Below, one piece after another: positions 55,764 to 63,954 of a stretch of 64,000 nt of DNA (its first letter is position 1; the number at the start of each line of letters is the position of its first letter). This stretch comes from Candidatus Enterococcus willemsii (GTDB lineage Bacteria; Bacillota; Bacilli; Lactobacillales; Enterococcaceae): contig NZ_MAEL01000023.1 in assembly GCF_009933335.1 (NCBI RefSeq), positions 34,217 through 98,216 of the forward strand. The letters are read 5' to 3'. The notes under the pieces were generated by a model, which made no database searches, was not told where the DNA came from, and saw only the letters and a list, made by a program, of their open reading frames with translations. The position numbers and the translations under genes are program-made.

Positions 55764-56648
55764 TTAATTATCTTTCGCAATATCTGTTTTTAATTGTCTT
55801 AAAAATAAAGTTGCTGCTTTAGGAAAGACTTGTTGTTTTTTCCAAATAAGGTATAAGTTAGCCGTTAATTGAGGAGAAAGTGGTCGAAAGCAAAGGGAAT
55901 GACTGTGGTAAGTATCTATTAATTTATCTAAGCAAATCGCATACCCTACATGAGCTTCTACCATCTTTGCTGCATTGTAAAGTAAATTATACGTACATCG
56001 AATATCTAACTCATGGATATCTTGTTCAAACCATGCTGAAAATTCCCCATAACGAATAGCCTGCTGTGACATGATGAGGGGAACTTCACGTAAATCATTG
56101 GCTTGTATTTTTTTCTTAGAGGCTAACGGACTATCTGTTGGCATAAGCACACCCCACGTATCCTGAATGGGTAGCTGAATATAGTCATAATTTTTTTTAT
56201 CGACAGGATCAACTACGATACCAAAATCTAAGACACCATCATCGAGTTTTTCGAAAATTGCTTCGGAGTTGCCACTAAATAAATGAAATTGAATCTGTGG
56301 ATGTTTGTCAGCTAATTGTTTCACGGAGTGAGCAATTATTTTCATGGCATCGGACTCCCCACCTCCAATATGAATATCTCCTAAAACTTCTTCTGAATGT
56401 TGAAAATTAGCAACTGTTTTATCGGTTAACTGGACAATTTCTTTGGCTTTGGCAAGGAAGAAAAAACCATCACTAGTTAAAGTGACTTGTCGATGACCAC
56501 GAATAAATAGCTGTGTACCTAATTCTTCTTCTAATTCACTTAATTGTCTGGAAAGAGTGGGTTGTGAGATATGTAGATTTTTGGCTGCCTCTGAAATTGT
56601 TTGGCTATTTGCCAACGCAATAAAATAGCGTAATAATCTGATTTCCAT
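55764..56648 (-). CDS. LysR family transcriptional regulator
   Basis: 294 aa. The N-terminal winged helix begins at MEIRLLRYFIALANSQTIS, with recognition region LHISQPTLSRQLSELEEELG (about 26-45); the rest is the periplasmic-binding-like effector domain. It is divergent from the acetyltransferase gene at 56797, with a 148-base shared promoter region, so that gene is the likely target. The effector is unknown. Confidence 0.9.
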   Translation of the reverse strand: MEIRLLRYFIALANSQTISEAAKNLHISQPTLSRQLSELEEELGTQLFIRGHRQVTLTSDGFFFLAKAKEIVQLTDKTVANFQHSEEVLGDIHIGGGESDAMKIIAHSVKQLADKHPQIQFHLFSGNSEAIFEKLDDGVLDFGIVVDPVDKKNYDYIQLPIQDTWGVLMPTDSPLASKKKIQANDLREVPLIMSQQAIRYGEFSAWFEQDIHELDIRCTYNLLYNAAKMVEAHVGYAICLDKLIDTYHSHSLCFRPLSPQLTANLYLIWKKQQVFPKAATLFLRQLKTDIAKDN

Positions 56649-56796
56649 AATTATCTCCTATGCTTTCTAGTTATAATGCTTTATTTAATATAGGTATTTG
56701 ATATTTTGATTTTAGCATCTTAGAATGAATTTGAATAGGTTTGTAAATAATGCGCGAACACGAAATAATAGCAAAATTCATTAGGAGGAAATAAAT

Positions 56797-57372
56797 ATGA
56801 TTACAACAGAAGAATTTATTGCTTTTTTAAATACAGGAAATCCTGTCAAAGGTGGTTCCGACTACCATAAAAAAATGGTGCAATTAAGTGATGAAGCAAG
56901 GAAAGTGACGGATAAAATCAATAATACTTATCGAACACCAGAAGAATTACGTGTGCTTTTTGCGGAATTAACAGGAAAAAATATTGCAGAGTCTTTCAGT
57001 GTTTTTCCCCCATTTTATACGGATTGTGGGAAGAATTTAACTCTTGGTGAAGGTGTATTTATTAATGCAGGCTGTCATTTTCAAGATCAAGGTGGCATTA
57101 CAATCGGTGAGAATAGTTTGATTGGTCACAACGTGGTCTTAGCTTCTTTGAATCATGGGTTAGCACCTCATGATCGAGGTTCGCTTTACCCAGCCCCAAT
57201 TACGATTGGGAAAAATGTTTGGATCGGTTCGAATGCAACCGTCTTAGCTGGTGTCACAATCGGCGATAATGCAGTGGTTGCTGCAGGTGCTGTCGTGACC
57301 AAAGATGTGGAAAAGAATACCATTGTTGGTGGTGTACCAGCGAAATTTCTGAAAAATATTGATCAAGACTAA
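56797..57372 (+). CDS. Sugar O-acetyltransferase (maltose/galactoside acetyltransferase-like)
   Basis: Left-handed beta-helix acetyltransferase, 191 aa. The N-terminal Mac domain (about 15-70) is followed by hexapeptide repeats ([44 protein letters not shown]); the catalytic His is in LNHG near residue 115. It transfers acetyl from CoA to a sugar hydroxyl. Controlled probably by the divergent LysR gene. The ATG follows TTAGGAGGA. Confidence 0.9.
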   Translation: MITTEEFIAFLNTGNPVKGGSDYHKKMVQLSDEARKVTDKINNTYRTPEELRVLFAELTGKNIAESFSVFPPFYTDCGKNLTLGEGVFINAGCHFQDQGGITIGENSLIGHNVVLASLNHGLAPHDRGSLYPAPITIGKNVWIGSNATVLAGVTIGDNAVVAAGAVVTKDVEKNTIVGGVPAKFLKNIDQD

Positions 57373-57376
57373 GAGG

Positions 57377-57421
57377 AAAAAAGAAACGCCGTTCGTTTTC
57401 ACGAAGCTGGCGTTTCTTTTT
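57377..57421. terminator. Bidirectional terminator between the acetyltransferase and TetR genes
   Basis: AAAGAAACGCC pairs with GGCGTTTCTTT; A and T runs are present on both sides. Confidence 0.88.
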
Positions 57422-57444
57422 GCGTATGGTGAGAGTGAATGTAT

Positions 57445-58041
57445 TTATTTAGCAGGTGCTAGACCTTTAAGAAGCATTTCAGTCCATTGTTCAGTGTAAG
57501 GGGCAACTCGGTCATAGACACTCGGGTTAGAAATACCTTCAACAATCGCTTGAAAATAAACGAGTAAAAATTCATCGGAATATTTGAGATCCACTTTTCC
57601 TTCTTTTCTTCCACGGTAAAAGAGATCAAGCATCATATTCTTTGATTCCAGGATATATTTTTGCATTAAAAGTGAAATACCGCTGCCTTTTTTAGTAGTC
57701 ATATATGCCATTAAATCTAAATAGAATTGATGATGAATTTTTTCGATAAAAGAGATTTTGTTTTTACTTAATGCAAGCAAGGTTTCTTCGAATGAAAGTT
57801 GTTGTTGAATAATTTGTTCAGCCTCCATAATTAATTGGTTGATATATTGTTTAAATACTTCGTGAATAATCCCTTCTTTACTACCAAAATATTTAAATAA
57901 TGTTGTTTTGCCAACGTTTGCTTCTTTAGCTAGAATATCAAGTTTCATATTTTTCACACCGTGTTCGGTATTCATCAAGTCAAAAGCAGAACGTAAAATT
58001 TGTTGTTTTTTATCGTAAGTTCGTTTTTCAAATCCGTTCAA
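57445..58041 (-). CDS. TetR family transcriptional regulator
   Basis: 198 aa. The N-terminal HTH lies at residues about 10-55 (KKQQILRSAFDLMN, then VGKTTLFKYFGSKEGI). The C-terminal ligand domain is unassigned. It is divergent from the ABC exporter genes at 58325, with 283 bases between, the usual layout for a repressor of a drug or polyketide exporter. TTATGAACT repeats in the shared region are candidate sites. Confidence 0.9.
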   Translation of the reverse strand: MNGFEKRTYDKKQQILRSAFDLMNTEHGVKNMKLDILAKEANVGKTTLFKYFGSKEGIIHEVFKQYINQLIMEAEQIIQQQLSFEETLLALSKNKISFIEKIHHQFYLDLMAYMTTKKGSGISLLMQKYILESKNMMLDLFYRGRKEGKVDLKYSDEFLLVYFQAIVEGISNPSVYDRVAPYTEQWTEMLLKGLAPAK

Positions 58042-58324
58042 GTGAATCTATCCTTTTTTATAAAATATTTTTTTGAAAAAGTTCATAATTTTTCTTTTCT
58101 ATATAATAACTTCCAAAATAAAGAATATCAAATAGAAATAGTTCATAACTTGATTTGAAAGTGATTGACGCTCTTTTTGTAGGAGAATATAATCAATTTG
58201 TAAATGAACTTTAGTTGAATTAAGAAAAGTAAAGGGGTCTCGAATCATTCAAGCAATAAGTAGAGAGCACGTTACTCTAAACTGGAAAGCACGTTACAAA
58301 TAATAATTAAAGGAGTTTTGTGTG
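58042..58324. promoter_or_regulatory. Divergent promoter region between tetR-type and ABC exporter genes
   Basis: Contains AGTTCATAA twice (58080-58088 and 58139-58147; TTATGAACT on the other strand) near the regulator gene, and two direct copies of AGCACGTTAC (58266-58275 and 58288-58297), 22 bases apart, shortly before the exporter gene. Confidence 0.6.
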
Positions 58325-59212
58325 ATGACAGAAGTTGTGAAGATTCAAGGATTACAGAAAAAATTTGGCAAAACACTGGCTTTATCTGATGTTACTTTTT
58401 CAGTCAATGCAGGTGAAGTCGTGGGATTTATCGGTCCGAATGGTGCGGGGAAATCGACCACGATTCGAACCTTATTAGGGATTATTAATCGAAATGCCGG
58501 CGATGTACAAATATTTGGCAAAGATGTCTGGAAAGAAAGTTTAGACATTCATAAAAAAATCTCTTACGTCCCAGGCGACGTGGCTTTATGGGGGAGTCTG
58601 ACAGGTGGCGAAATCATTGATTTATTTATGAAATTGCACGGTCACGGTGACAAGCAAAAACGGGATGAATTAATTCGTCGTTTTGAACTAGATCCTAAGA
58701 AAAAATCAAAAAGTTATTCAAAAGGGAATCGTCAAAAAGTGGGCTTGATTGCTGCTTTAGCTGTCGAATCGGAATTATATATTTTCGATGAACCGACGTC
58801 AGGTTTGGATCCTCTGATGGAAGCTATTTTTCAAGAAGAAGTCGAAAAGTTAAAAGCAGCTGGTAAAGCTGTTTTGCTTTCTTCGCACATTTTGAGTGAA
58901 GTCGAACGATTAGCCGATCGAGTGGTTATTATTCGTAAAGGTAAAATTGTCGAAACGGGAACCCTAAGTGAGTTGCGACATTTAACTCGCGCAACAATCA
59001 CAGCAACTACCCAACAGCCTATTCAACCATTAAAAACATTGCCAGGTGTTCATGATTTTGTGGAATTATCAGAACACCAAGCAACTTTCTCAGTCGATAA
59101 CCAAGAGATTAACAATCTGCTTGTGCAAGCGACGGCTTTGGGCGTAGTTAGTTTTGAGTCAGTACCTCCTACGTTGGAAGATTTGTTTATGCGTCATTAT
59201 GAGAGCGTCTAG
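58325..59212 (+). CDS. ABC exporter ATPase
   Basis: 295 aa. Walker A GPNGAGKST lies near residue 39, a signature region SYSKGNRQKVGL near 134 and Walker B LYIFDEPTSGLDP near 154, with a DrrA-like C-terminal extension. ATG at 58325 (9 bases after AGGAG) is chosen; the GTG at 58322 would add one residue. It is paired with the 537-aa permease gene 18 bases downstream. Putative drug, peptide or polyketide exporter. Confidence 0.88.
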   Translation: MTEVVKIQGLQKKFGKTLALSDVTFSVNAGEVVGFIGPNGAGKSTTIRTLLGIINRNAGDVQIFGKDVWKESLDIHKKISYVPGDVALWGSLTGGEIIDLFMKLHGHGDKQKRDELIRRFELDPKKKSKSYSKGNRQKVGLIAALAVESELYIFDEPTSGLDPLMEAIFQEEVEKLKAAGKAVLLSSHILSEVERLADRVVIIRKGKIVETGTLSELRHLTRATITATTQQPIQPLKTLPGVHDFVELSEHQATFSVDNQEINNLLVQATALGVVSFESVPPTLEDLFMRHYESV

Positions 59213-59230
59213 AAAGAGGAGGGAAACTAC

Positions 59231-60844
59231 ATGTCAGAACAATTTGCTGGTTGGACGATTTTATTTAGACAATATTTAAAACGTGATTGGAAGAAAATCA
59301 TTCTTTGGGTCATCGGTTTAAGTATATTTTGTGGAGGGTTTATTCCAGCTTTTGAAGAAATTGCTAAAGGACAAGGTTTGATTGGAATGTTTGAGACCTT
59401 AAAGAATCCAGCAATGATTTCAATGGTTGGCCCTACACCAGTGAAAGAAGCGAGTGATTATACAGTTGGGGCAATGTACGCACATGAGATGTTGTTGTTT
59501 TGCGGTGTCTTTGCCATGATTTTATCCGGTCTTCATGTGATTGGTCATACCAGAAAAGAAGAAGATTTAGGTATAGTTGAATTGGTTCGATCATTCCGTG
59601 TGGGACGCTTAGCGAATTCACTAGCGGTAGTAAAAGAAACGATTACTATTAATTTATTGTTAGTGATTGTCACAAGTAGTATGATGATGAGTTTTAATAT
59701 TGAAGGCATTGATTGGGAAGGAAGTTTATTATTTAGCATATCGATTGGGATGGCTGGGGTAATCGGTGCGGTAATTGCCTTAGTTTTTGCTCAACTTATG
59801 CCGACTTCAGCAGGTGCAAATGGCGGTATGTTGAGTGTAATCGGCTTGTTATATATTTTAAGAGCAGGGACCGATGTTTCTAATTTAGATTTCAGCCGTT
59901 ATAATCCGATGTCATGGATGTATCTGACCTATCCATTTACAGAAAATAACTGGTGGTTCATCCTTGTGGCTTTTGGATTTGTTATCGTGTTATTTTTAGT
60001 TGGTCTATTATTAGAGAATTTTAGAGATATGGGGGCAGGTTATCTTCCAGAGCGTTTGGGAAGAGCAGAAGCCAAATCATCTTTATTATCTGTTCGTGGA
60101 CTACTTGTCCAAATCAGTCGTGGTACGATAATTAGTTGGCTGGTTGGCTATGTAATTATGGGCGCTGTTTACGGTTCAATTTACGGTGATATGAATACGT
60201 TTCTTTCGAGTAACGAATTGATTGAACAAATGTTTCGTCAATCGGGTGTTTCTATTGAAGAATCATTCACTGCAACCATTATGTCTGTCTTGATTCTTCT
60301 AGTGATTATTTTACCTGTCCTATTGGTAAATAAATTATTTGCAGAAGAAACCAAATTACGTTTTAGCCAAATTTTTGCAACGAAAGTGACACGAGGACAA
60401 TTATTTTGGACGACAATTGGTTTAGCAATTGTATCTGGTATAGTAGGTATTCTTTTAACTACTGGAGACCTAGGTGCATCAGCGTTAGCTTCTGTTGATG
60501 GTGAGTCACAATTGACATTCATCGATTTCATTGCTGCGGGATTTAATTTCTTACCGGTTATCTTATTTTTTGTTGGCTTAGCTGCGGTGTTTTTAGGTTG
60601 GTTACCAAAATGGAATAAAGTTGTTTATGTTTATTTGTTCTATACGTTCATGTTGAGTTATTTTGGTGGCATTTTAGATTTGCCAGAATGGTTTAGTAAG
60701 ACAGCTATTTTGAATTGGGTACCAACTATGCCAACGGAATCGTTTGATTTTACAGTATTTATTAGTATTTCTCTTATCGGTTGTCTATTGATGATAATTG
60801 GCTTTTATGGTTATCGCAAAAGAGATCTGCTTGAGGGAGAATAA
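59231..60844 (+). CDS. ABC exporter permease, large polyketide-exporter type
   Basis: 537 aa with about twelve hydrophobic segments arranged as two halves of six, the layout of the TnrB-like antibiotic exporter permeases. Segments GAMYAHEMLLFCGVFAMIL near 78 and PLLERLGRAEAKSS-like linker near 275 separate the halves. It pairs with the ATPase encoded upstream; the TetR gene is the likely regulator. The start follows AAAGAGGAGGG. A terminator follows directly. Confidence 0.85.
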   Translation: MSEQFAGWTILFRQYLKRDWKKIILWVIGLSIFCGGFIPAFEEIAKGQGLIGMFETLKNPAMISMVGPTPVKEASDYTVGAMYAHEMLLFCGVFAMILSGLHVIGHTRKEEDLGIVELVRSFRVGRLANSLAVVKETITINLLLVIVTSSMMMSFNIEGIDWEGSLLFSISIGMAGVIGAVIALVFAQLMPTSAGANGGMLSVIGLLYILRAGTDVSNLDFSRYNPMSWMYLTYPFTENNWWFILVAFGFVIVLFLVGLLLENFRDMGAGYLPERLGRAEAKSSLLSVRGLLVQISRGTIISWLVGYVIMGAVYGSIYGDMNTFLSSNELIEQMFRQSGVSIEESFTATIMSVLILLVIILPVLLVNKLFAEETKLRFSQIFATKVTRGQLFWTTIGLAIVSGIVGILLTTGDLGASALASVDGESQLTFIDFIAAGFNFLPVILFFVGLAAVFLGWLPKWNKVVYVYLFYTFMLSYFGGILDLPEWFSKTAILNWVPTMPTESFDFTVFISISLIGCLLMIIGFYGYRKRDLLEGE

Positions 60845-60849
60845 AGAGG

Positions 60850-60877
60850 AAAACCATTAGCTTGCTAGTGGTTTTTT
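60850..60877 (+). terminator. Terminator after the ABC exporter genes
   Basis: AAAACCATTAG pairs with CTAGTGGTTTT (one G-T pair), followed by Ts. Confidence 0.88.
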
Positions 60878-61011
60878 CATGCTGTTGTACGAAAGATGCT
60901 TCAATATTTAAAAATATAGCGTTAACATGTTTATAAAAATTGTGTATTCCTTTATACTATGGATAGAAAATAGTCTATGTCATTGATTCGATTTTCTTAC
61001 TTAAGTGTCTA
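60878..61011. other. Intergenic stretch before the CRISPR leader
   Basis: No supported gene. AT-rich, with one possible -10 (TATACT at 60953-60958) without a good -35. I see no cas gene fragment here. Confidence 0.5.
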
Positions 61012-61188
61012 GTGCGAATGTGATGCTCCCAGAAAATCCCTAGAAGACTCGCACCAAAAATAAACGTTTAAATGAAAAAGTGATGAGTAAGTAGTTGCGA
61101 TTATATTCGATTTATAATTAAAAGATATGGTTGAGCGATGCATATCGAAAATAAGTAGAAGTTTTCCTTTATTTACTTGAAAATCGCA
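61012..61188 (+). promoter_or_regulatory. Leader of CRISPR array 1
   Basis: AT-rich leader ending directly at the first repeat. An inverted pair GTGCGA (61012-61017) / TCGCAC (61049-61054) brackets its start. The last 45 bases (61144-61188) are nearly the same as the bases next to array 2 on the opposite strand, beginning with 22 identical bases. Leader status is inferred from position, orientation and this conservation. Confidence 0.8.
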
Positions 61189-61909
61189 GTTATGCTCTTG
61201 TAGGGAGCATATGGATTGAAATTTCTAATGCTGCGATTTCACTTTCTCGCGCTCCAGGTTATGCTCTTGTAGGGAGCATATGGATTGAAATATAATGCCA
61301 TTTGTACGACGACCAGCCGAACCACGTTATGCTCTTGTAGGGAGCATATGGATTGAAATAAAATGTAGAGCAAATCAACGTGAAAGTTCGTGCCAGTTAT
61401 GCTCTTGTAGGGAGCATATGGATTGAAATGATACTTAGCCAAAGAAATGCAAGCTAATATGCGGTTATGCTCTTGTAGGGAGCATATGGATTGAAATGCT
61501 AAAATATTAGACGAGCAACGCGCCAGCAACGGTTATGCTCTTGTAGGGAGCATATGGATTGAAATCTCGACCTGGCGCTCAAAACGTGCTTTTTCCTCTG
61601 TTATGCTCTTGTAGGGAGCATATGGATTGAAATAGTTGGAGGCTAGTAAATAATGCAATCAGAACAATCGTTATGCTCTTGTAGGGAGCATATGGATTGA
61701 AATCGAGATATTAATAACGACAAATATATTATATCAAAGTTATGCTCTTGTAGGGAGCATATGGATTGAAATAAGTAAATTGTCATTGATACGACTAATT
61801 TCCTTATGTTATGCTCTTGTAGGGAGCATATGGATTGAAATTTGTAAACGGTGATACAGAAGCTACTCTCAAACGGTTATGCTCTTGTAGGGAGCATATG
61901 GATTGAAAT
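61189..61909 (+). CRISPR. CRISPR array 1: 11 repeats of 34 bases, 10 spacers
   Basis: Eleven identical 34-base repeats, beginning GTTATGCTCTTGTAGGGAGC and ending GGATTGAAAT, at 61189, 61258, 61326, 61396, 61464, 61532, 61600, 61670, 61739, 61808 and 61876. The ten spacers are 34-36 bases and all different. Each repeat has a 7-base stem, TATGCTC / GAGCATA, and an ATTGAAAT 3' handle, a type I-C-like form read on the plus strand. No repeat is degenerate, even the last one, so the distal end looks truncated. No cas genes are in the window. Confidence 0.98.
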
Positions 61910-61930
61910 TTCGAATAATGCACCGTGATT

Positions 61931-62032
61931 TTTTCAATTCGCTTATACTCTTGTATAAGTGCAACCGAGTTATTCGGGCGAAGAAAGAAATATATCCATC
62001 ATTTCAATCCATGCACTCATAAAGAGTATATT
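61931..62032 (-). CRISPR. Degenerate fragment of a second-type CRISPR array
   Basis: Minus-strand array debris. One repeat at 62001-62032 matches the array 2 repeat over 27 bases but has lost its first five. After a 35-base spacer (61966-62000) comes a degenerate repeat (about 61931-61965) that keeps GTTGCACT at its start, a new perfect stem CTTATAC / GTATAAG, and ATTGAAA near its end. It abuts array 1, from which it is separated by only 21 bases. Confidence 0.8.
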
Positions 62033-62070
62033 GATTGCACAGTCATGTGTTCTCGTTTATTTACCACAAC

Positions 62071-62113
62071 AAAAGGGAGCGAACTAATTTAATTAGCTCG
62101 CTCCCTGTTTTTT
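62071..62113 (+). terminator. Strong hairpin downstream of array 1
   Basis: GGGAGCGA (62075-62082) pairs with TCGCTCCC (62098-62105), with CTAATT/AATTAG pairing inside, followed by TGTTTTTT on the plus strand. It could end the pre-crRNA transcript of array 1; a weaker T tail exists on the minus strand. Confidence 0.8.
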
Positions 62114-62116
62114 AAC

Positions 62117-62206
62117 TTACTTTTCTTTTGGAATTGTTAATTGATTACACTCAATACGCAATCCGATACCATTTTGCGCTTTTCTAATAATTGAAGTATA
62201 CTGTAA
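62117..62206 (-). pseudogene. Possible 3' fragment of a lost gene behind tRNA-Arg
   Basis: A 29-codon open stretch with no usable start codon, following an in-frame TGA, with a protein-like composition (including NGIGLRIECNQL) and ending at a TAA just before the strong hairpin. It looks like the end of a truncated gene, but I do not recognise the family and chance cannot be excluded. Confidence 0.3.
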
Positions 62207-62220
62207 TCAACTGAAAGTAC

Positions 62221-62291
62221 GCATCCTAAGGGAATCGAACCCCTGTCTTGAGAACCGGAATCTCACGTGATATCCACTACACTAAGGATGC
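62221..62291 (-). tRNA. tRNA-Arg (anticodon CCG)
   Basis: 71-base cloverleaf on the minus strand: 7-base acceptor stem GCATCCT / AGGATGC, anticodon stem TGAGA / TCTCA with loop TTCCGGT (anticodon at 62256-62258), and T-loop GGTTCGATTCC. CCA is not encoded. It reads CGG codons. It is divergent from rpoN. Confidence 0.95.
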
Positions 62292-62346
62292 TGAATACTT
62301 TACATAGTTTAGCGGACTTTTAGAAAAAAAACAAGGAGAAATATAT

Positions 62347-63663
62347 ATGAAATTTCAACAGCAGTTTTCTCAACAACAAAAACAAACACAAAAACTAGCA
62401 ATGACTCAAAAATTACAACAATCCATCCAAGTCTTACAATTTACCACTGAAGAACTCGTAGATTTTATTGATAACGCTTCACTAGAAAACCCATTATTAG
62501 ATATTATTCCACCAAACTATACTTCAAGTTATTCCAAACCGCGAAGCTCAACAGGGACAGAAATCAATTACCTCAATCAGATTCCTGATAATCAGATATC
62601 ATTATTTGAATATTTAATTGATCAAATCCATTTGAATTATCGAGATACTTATTTACGATCATTGGTACTGTACTTGGTTGAATATATTGACTTGAACGGC
62701 TTTCTCACAATTGATTTAGAAGAAGCTGTCACTCAAACTGGTGGGACACCGATTCAATTATTAGATGCTTTAACCTTAATTCAACAGTTAGACCCAGCAG
62801 GAGTTGGTGCACGAAATTTGCAGGAATGCTTAATGCTGCAAACCGAGCGTGATAACTATGCACCTCCAATGGCATATATTATTTTAGAAGAATGTTTTAC
62901 AGAATTAGTTGAACGAAAATGGGAGACTATTGCTAAGAAATTTGCCATTGCTTTACCAGACGTTCAGAAAGTATTTGATTATATTCAAACATTAACACCC
63001 ACGCCTGGATCAGCATTCGGTTCCACTGATGGTTTGTATATTATCCCTGATTTAACTGTTAAAGTAACTGATAATCAAGTGACCGTATTTTCTAATCGTA
63101 GTGGGGCACCCGAAATTAAATTTCAACAAAATTATTTTGAACAAATGGAAAAAAGTGGTGATCCAGAAGTATTAAAATATCTGAAAGAAAAGAAACAAGA
63201 TTTTGAATGGTTGAAAAAAACTGTCGAACAACGAGGAGACACAATCTATAATGTCGGTAAAGAAATCGTTAAACGTCAGCAAGACTTCTTTTTACAAAAA
63301 GAACACCCTATTAAACCACTTATTTTAAAAGATATTTCAGAAGTATTAGACATTCATGAATCAACGGTGAGTCGTGCAGTGAATGGGAAATATCTAGAAA
63401 CTGATTTTGGTGTATTTGAATTAAAAAGTTTTTTTAGCCAAAAATTAAGTTCTGAAGAAGGCGTAGACCGTTCAACCAATGACGTGAAAAATCGATTGAA
63501 ACAATTAGTAGATAGTGAAGATAAGAAGAAGCCGTTATCGGATCAAAAACTGGTGACATTATTAAATGACGAAGGTATTGAAGTTTCCCGAAGAACCGTT
63601 GCGAAATATCGTGACGCACTTAAAATCCCTAGCTCTACTAAAAGAAAAAGATACGACGAATAA
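62347..63663 (+). CDS. rpoN: RNA polymerase sigma-54 factor
   Basis: Alternative sigma factor, 438 aa, within the family range. Region I is the Gln-rich N-terminus with LQQSIQVLQFTTEEL (residues about 24-38); the core-binding region is central; the HTH is near 345-365 (LDIHESTVSRAVNGK); and the C-terminal RpoN box reads SRRTVAKYR (about 417-425; family consensus ARRTVAKYR). In enterococci sigma-54 drives mannose-family PTS operons with LevR-type activators; none of those activators is in this window. The ATG follows AAGGAG. It lies between two CRISPR arrays, an unusual setting. Confidence 0.95.
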   Translation: MKFQQQFSQQQKQTQKLAMTQKLQQSIQVLQFTTEELVDFIDNASLENPLLDIIPPNYTSSYSKPRSSTGTEINYLNQIPDNQISLFEYLIDQIHLNYRDTYLRSLVLYLVEYIDLNGFLTIDLEEAVTQTGGTPIQLLDALTLIQQLDPAGVGARNLQECLMLQTERDNYAPPMAYIILEECFTELVERKWETIAKKFAIALPDVQKVFDYIQTLTPTPGSAFGSTDGLYIIPDLTVKVTDNQVTVFSNRSGAPEIKFQQNYFEQMEKSGDPEVLKYLKEKKQDFEWLKKTVEQRGDTIYNVGKEIVKRQQDFFLQKEHPIKPLILKDISEVLDIHESTVSRAVNGKYLETDFGVFELKSFFSQKLSSEEGVDRSTNDVKNRLKQLVDSEDKKKPLSDQKLVTLLNDEGIEVSRRTVAKYRDALKIPSSTKRKRYDE

Positions 63664-63665
63664 TC

Positions 63666-63718
63666 AAAAAAGCGACTATAGACAAAATCCAAATGGATGC
63701 TTCCTATAGTCGCTTTTT
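63666..63718. terminator. Terminator after rpoN
   Basis: AAAAAGCGACTATAG pairs exactly with CTATAGTCGCTTTTT across a 23-base loop. It is symmetric, so it may also stop minus-strand transcripts from array 2. Confidence 0.88.
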
Positions 63719-63723
63719 ATACG

Positions 63724-63954
63724 CTTGTAATTCATGCACTCATAAAGAGTGCAACCTAAAGATGGTGTGGGAACTAAAATCCCCGATTATTTCAATCCAT
63801 GCACTCATAAAGAGTGCAACCTTCTTCATCTGTAACGTCTCCATCGCCACTTACAAATTTCAATCCATGCACTCATAAAGAGTGCAACATTAATTGCCAC
63901 ACACGTTGATGATGATGTATCGATTTCAATCCATGCACTCATAAAGAGTGCAAC
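63724..63954 (-). CRISPR. CRISPR array 2: 4 repeats of 32 bases, 3 spacers (minus strand)
   Basis: Repeats at 63923-63954, 63857-63888, 63789-63820 and a degenerate distal one at 63724-63755; spacers are 34, 36 and 33 bases. On the minus strand the repeat begins GTTGCACTCTTTATGAGTGC and ends GGATTGAAAT, with stem TGCACTC / GAGTGCA: a typical type I-C repeat. The decayed first bases of the handle in the distal copy confirm the orientation, with the leader on the right. Confidence 0.97.

Noticed and set aside
60878..61143. Remnant of cas2 upstream of array 1
   Set aside because: Short open frames here show no Cas2 features; the conserved GTGCGA/TCGCAC pair fits a leader, not coding sequence.
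61239..61529. Minus-strand open frame of 96 codons
   Set aside because: It is the repeat unit of CRISPR array 1 read in another frame; the translated repeats recur at each repeat.
63693..63878. Plus-strand open frame of 61 codons at the right end
   Set aside because: It crosses the rpoN terminator and array 2 repeats; no ribosome site.
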